Source: Heterotrichella gracilis (taxonomy: Eukaryota; Sar; Xanthophyceae; Tribonematales; Xanthonemataceae). From it: a stretch of 64,000 bases of DNA. The stretch's first letter is position 1. Every line of letters begins with the position of its first letter. The position numbers were made by a program, and so were the translations under genes. A model generated the notes under the pieces. That model saw only the letters and a list, made by a program, of their open reading frames with translations, made no database searches and was not told the DNA's origin. The stretch spans positions 434,001 to 498,000 of the forward strand of contig JAULBX010031370.1 of NCBI GenBank assembly GCA_032358255.1, read 5' to 3'. Positions 59,601 through 64,000 of this stretch are shown here, in pieces.

Positions 59601-62600
59601 GGCTGGGTATCGCCCCTGCCACTTACAGCGCATCCACCTGGCATGCACAGGACGCCCTTCCATTCATAAACAGTGCTTCTTGCCTGCACCCTTCGCGCCC
59701 TCTCCCTGCCACATACGCGCTCTGATCCCTAGCCCCACCACCATACCCTCCCACCCACGCACATACCAGCCCTTCCCATACCTGTACACATACACACACT
59801 CCGTCATTCTGAACCCCCAACCCTTCCAGGCGCTCAAGGAGCAGCATCGGGAGGAGCTTGACACCCAGAAGCAGCACTATGAGGCCCTGCTGCAGCGCTC
59901 GCGCGCCGCCCAGGTGGAGGCCGAGGAGCGGGCGGCAGCCAATGCCAAGGAGGGGCTGGAGCGCAAGCTGCGCGAGGCCGACGCGCGCGGGGAGGCGCTG
60001 GCTGACACTGTGCAGGAGCTGCGGATGGGGCTGGAGCGGCAACGAGCGGCGGCGGACCTCAGGTGAGGGGCTGTGGGAATGAGGAAGGCGGATAGCATTT
60101 TTAAGTGGAGGAAATGGGGGTGTGCATGCTTCACTCTCTTTCTAGGCGAATGTAAGTTGACAGTAGTTTGGGGTTAGCAACCGATGCGTATGTCCAGGGA
60201 CAGGCAGCGTACGTATTTATTCCAATTCATTTTCTTTTGCATCTGCAATCTGCCTCTACATTCAAACCTGCACATCCTTGATCCTAAACTCTAGTCCAGC
60301 CCCATCAAGCTTGCTCCACGCACCCTGCAGGGAGGACATGCACCGCCAGGAGTTGGAGGACATGCGGCGCCGCTGCCGAGACGCAGAGGCGCGCCACGAG
60401 GAGCTAGCCGCCAAGCTGCCGGAGACCACGCGCCCCTTACTGCGCCAGCTGGAGGCCCTACAAGCAGCGGCAGCCACACAGGCCGAGGCGTGGTCCGCCA
60501 CTGAGCAGCGCCTGGCTCAGCGGGTGGCCCAGGCGGAGGCCCGGGCGGTGGCTGCGGTTGACAAGGAGCGGCTGGTGCTGGAGCGGTTGCAGGCGGGGCA
60601 GGCTAGAAGCACTGCGCTGCAGGTGGGGGAGCAATATTAAGTACATGAAGAAATTATGTACATAAAAACAGCATTTCTTAAATGGAGGTTTAAACAAGAG
60701 TTGCACAATCCCAATTAGGGACTTTAATAAAGGGAGAGGAGCTCAGAAAGTGACGGACATTGCCCTTTGGTCGGGTATCTCCCATACCATCAAGTGAGTG
60801 GGAGGGCATGGTGAGGCGAGGCAGACGAATATGCAGCCAGGCTTTGTCGATGGACAACCAGGCCATGGGCGTCAGCAAACAATTCAACAATTCAAGCAAT
60901 TCAGTGCAACGCATATGGAAACCAGCTCCTTGCCCGTTCACCCGCACCCCTCCCCCCTCCCTGCAGGCTGCCCTTGAGAGCGCCAAGATCGAGACCCACC
61001 AGTCCAGCGAGGCGCTGTATCACGAGCAGGAGCTGCGCATGCAGGCGGAGGCACGCGCTCGCCACGCCGAGGAGACGCTGGGCGTGGCCAACGACATGGT
61101 GGCGGTGCTGCGCAGCGAGAAACAGGAGGTGGGTGGGGTGTATGCAGGCAGGGGGTGGACAGCGTTTGGGTGTGTGTTGGTAGTGGTGGTGCCGTTCAGC
61201 GAGGAGGCCAGCCATTACCGGGTTTAGCCCTTCCCAGTGATGCTGCAGGTCAAGTGTCCATGTTGAACCCTAAAACCCCAGACAAAAACAAGCTGAACCA
61301 CGCTCCCAACACCCGCTGTATTATTACTATTACTATTACTATCAGTATTAGTCAAGGCGCCATGTGGAATTTGGTGTGAATCCGTCCCGAGCCCCTCTGC
61401 CAATGGTGGCGCAGTTTGAGCGCATGTCCGGTCAGCAGCTTGAGGCGCTTCAGCGACAGGAGGCTGGCCTGCAGCAGATGGTCCGCAGCCTGCAGGAGCA
61501 GCTGCACAATGCAGAGGCGCTGGCGGGGCACCAGTCGGTGGACCCGCCGGCAGTGGCGGGGCCAGGTGAGACCATGCACAGCTATGGCGTTCAAACCTGT
61601 CACCTGAGGGCTCGTTCCCTTTGAAACAATAATGGCACAAGGCCTGCCAAGACAGTTCTGGGTGGCGCAAGCTGCGCAAGGGCCACAGCTTTTGGAACCA
61701 TCAGTGGTACAAGTGCAATGTAGGAATGTACCTACATATTCCTACATTATGTATCATTCATACAATGGTGGCCCTTGCCACACTGGTAAGATAGCACTTC
61801 CAGTTTACTGGAATGCATGTGACTGAACAAACCAACCCTGCGTAGGGCTTCGGTGGGTGCTGGTCCGCGAGGACGACGGCGCCGACTCGCCCACCAGCAT
61901 CAGCCGGCAGCCCTCTGCGCCGCCGCTGAGCCAGCCCAACCCTGAGAACATCAGCTATGCACCCATCTTGGCCGAGTTTGAGCGCACGCGCGAGGGGCTG
62001 CGCCTGAAGGAGGACCACATCCACTCGCTGCAGCAGCAGATCAAGGGGCTGGAGGCTACGCGAGACAAGTGCGTGGCGGGGCTGTGTAGTAGTCATTTAA
62101 ATAGCATTTTTTTGATGTTCATTATCATTTGATTATCTATGTACATTATATTCTCTTTGATGACGAGCAATGCCTCCTAGTGGCGCCGGGGGTGGGCAAG
62201 GAGTGGTAGTGCTCATGGGAAGTGGGTGTGGGGAAGCTGCTTGGGAGGTACAGCGCTGTGCATTGCATTGCATGGGGTAAGGGTGTTAGCATTGCATTGC
62301 ATGGGATAAGGGTGTTAGCATTGCATTGCATGGGATTAGAGTGTTGGACTGCATTGCATTGCATTGCTTCCATCCTCTGATGCCGTGGCCACAACACCAC
62401 ATTCATCCACCCGCACATGTGTTTCTCCATGATATGAATAGGACGTCAAATTATGGTGTCACAACACAGCCGCCCCACACACGTCCTGTGATTGGTCTGC
62501 AACCAACCTAAAGTGATGCACAAGTTTTTATTCCATAGAAGTTGGACGAGGTTCTGTTTCAAGTGGGATTTGTGCCCCACAGGCTTGCGGAGGAGCTTGT

Positions 62601-63288
62601 GACCCAGACGCAGGCCGGTGACGTGGCGGCAGAGGCGTCGCGGCGTGCGGACCTGGTGGCGCAGGAGCTGGAGGAGCTGCAGCAGCGGCAGGCCTCGTGC
62701 ATGGAGCTGCTAGGTGGGTGGGCGGGTGGGGGTGCACATGATGGTGTCAGCGGCTGGTGGTGGGCGGCTGGTGCATTTGACATTACTGCAGATTGCTTGT
62801 AGTCAGCAACAGGGCGCAATCTGCTGTATTCTGGCATGATGTGATTTGTCTGCACGGGTCTGCCAGTCGCTCATTGTGTGCCTAGTGTGCCACCCCGAAA
62901 GCCAAAACCTCCTAAAACTCAAATTAGTATTGTACAAGAAAATAATCCAGCAATTCAATAAATAAATAGTCTCAATATAAAAGCAGACCATTAGATACAA
63001 ATGGGCATTCCCTCTCAAGTGTGCTGCACCCCCCTGCCAGGTGAGAAGGAGGAGCAGCTAGAGGAGCTGAGGGCAGACCTCGCGGACGTGAAGCAGCTGT
63101 ACCGCGACCAGATGTCGTTCATGGCGGACGAGGTGCACAAGTACAGGCTGTATCTACAGGAGCAGGGGCTGCGCATACCTAATGGCTTTGCAACCACGCC
63201 GCAGCTGACGCCCATGCAGTCAGCGGCGTCGGGGATGGTGCCACAAGGGGAGGCGTCAAATGACGGGGAGGGGGACGCGTCTGTATAG
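56666..63288 (+). CDS. Golgin TMF (TATA element modulatory factor family, golgin candidate 5-like)
   Basis: Twelve exons join in frame: 56666-56777, 57007-57050, 57155-58210, 58552-58758, 59161-59346, 59830-60062, 60331-60622, 60967-61128, 61415-61565, 61846-62068, 62583-62713 and 63041-63288, giving 1014 residues, close to plant TMF length. After a short helix (MFGGTYLKDLNDKLQTLREG) comes a disordered region of about 330 residues rich in Ala, Pro, Asp and Glu with a Lys-rich start (KKVTKVVKKKVVRKK). Next is the TMF central coiled coil: EFEQRLAVADRKVYALTKER, EKDEIIKQVMAEGELLSKKQ and KLPETTRPLLRQLEALQ. The C-terminal block EEQLEELRADLADVKQLYRD fits the Rab6-binding region of the family. Role in the family: vesicle tethering at the Golgi. 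Wide introns hold tandem repeats. Confidence 0.93.
62261..62347 (+). repeat. 29-bp tandem repeat, three units, in a TMF intron
   Basis: Units beginning CATTGCATTGCATGGG start at 62261, 62290 and 62319, with one to four differences between units. Confidence 0.9.
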
Positions 63289-64000
63289 GGAAGGGTTGTG
63301 GCTGCAACATGGGGAATGCTTGTGGGACAGCATCGACCGTGGGTTTGCGTAGGTAGGCTGAGTTCAACTTCACCCATATGGCGGGCTGGCGTACTGGGAG
63401 GGATGTCTTGTTCCAGCAATTTTGGGGTAAACTTTTGGGTTTTGTTTGCAATTTCGGTGGCCCACCACCTTAGCACTGCGTGCTACTTCAATGTGTTGAG
63501 AACTTTTAAGCTAGGTGCGCACAGCATGTACAACGTTGTTAAAAGTTGTGCTGCACGGCTGTCATATGGACAATGCCACTGTCATGGCATGGTGAAATTG
63601 ATTCTTCCCGGTAACACTACTTATCAACGTGTTTTCAACCGGAATTTAAGTTCAAAGGAAAGCTGCGTTCTGAAAGGCACTGCTTCCTTACAGTGCACAT
63701 GTATTGCATGGCTTAAAGCCGTTTGCCACAAACAGTGCTGCTTCCCGCCAAAATAGCAAGTGACGTTTGGTTGCAAATGCCGTGAGTTGCACCCACCAGT
63801 AGCCAGTTGGGCGACTTGCAAAAGTTGCTGTCACCATGGCAAGCTTATTCTGTTGTGTAAACGCAGCGGTGGGTCGCACTAACCCACACAAACTATGCTT
63901 CAACATGCATGCATGCATCATGCAGATATGTCGGACGAGTTTCACCGACTGTCGAAGTGGTACAAGGGTATATGAGCCAAGCACATGGAATAACTTTGTG
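63289..64000. other. Downstream of TMF; possible first exon of a further gene
   Basis: Mostly TMF 3' UTR and spacer. Near the end, ATG at 63928 opens MSDEFHRLSKWYK, followed by a donor-like GGTATATG at 63967. It could be the first exon of a plus-strand gene continuing beyond the window, but this rests only on the reading frame and donor shape. Confidence 0.3.

Overview
The window reads as nuclear DNA of a green alga (Chlorophyta). The evidence is a plastid-type SufE-BolA fusion, a plant-type ABCG half-transporter, a pherophorin-like wall protein, a plant-type golgin TMF, TTTAGGG-type telomere-like motifs inside introns, and genes split into 4-16 short exons with GT-AG introns (donors often GTGGGT, GTAGGT or GTGAGT; acceptors usually NCAG). 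Exons were joined by hand: I kept only joins that preserve reading frame across each intron, and in most genes every join does so. No virus-derived element, intact transposon, CRISPR array, rRNA or convincing tRNA was seen.

Layout: ABCG transporter N-terminus (-, cut by the left edge); cyclophilin-like protein (+, 1893-3547); a broken partial copy of a CoA-binding gene with a hairpin (3955-4745) and a small foldback (5199-5303); intact CoA-binding protein (-, 6515-7903); mitochondrial-type TPR protein (+, 8587-11785); small 3-TM protein (+, 12828-13352); SufE-BolA (-, 13642-16771); importin-11-like karyopherin (+, 17371-24538); MurL-like protein (+, 25757-29554); two-TM coiled-coil protein (+, 30368-34553); protein kinase (-, 35960-38365, 5' end open); DEP/TM/DUF1769 protein (+, 40146-45247); pherophorin/Pro-rich/LRR/Hint wall protein (-, 47172-55025); golgin TMF (+, 56666-63288). 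Several neighbours are divergent pairs sharing a short upstream region (ABCG/cyclophilin 445 bp, CoA-binding/TPR 683 bp, SufE/importin 599 bp, Hint/TMF 1.6 kb). The genes are housekeeping or cell-wall functions and do not form one pathway, although TMF (Golgi tether), the two-TM coiled-coil protein and the secreted wall protein all concern the secretory route.

The most unusual genome-level signal is repeated: in at least seven of the genes an exon end, usually with its splice site, has been copied once or twice into the adjacent intron or flank. Copies range from decayed to 100 percent identical over 40-59 bases. This looks like continuing local duplication at exon-intron junctions that enlarges introns and creates decoy splice sites. 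The most unusual protein is the wall protein ending in a Hint (hedgehog/intein) module in which the catalytic first cysteine is glycine. The MurL-like gene, related to a bacterial peptidoglycan-precursor epimerase, is the most unexpected enzyme.
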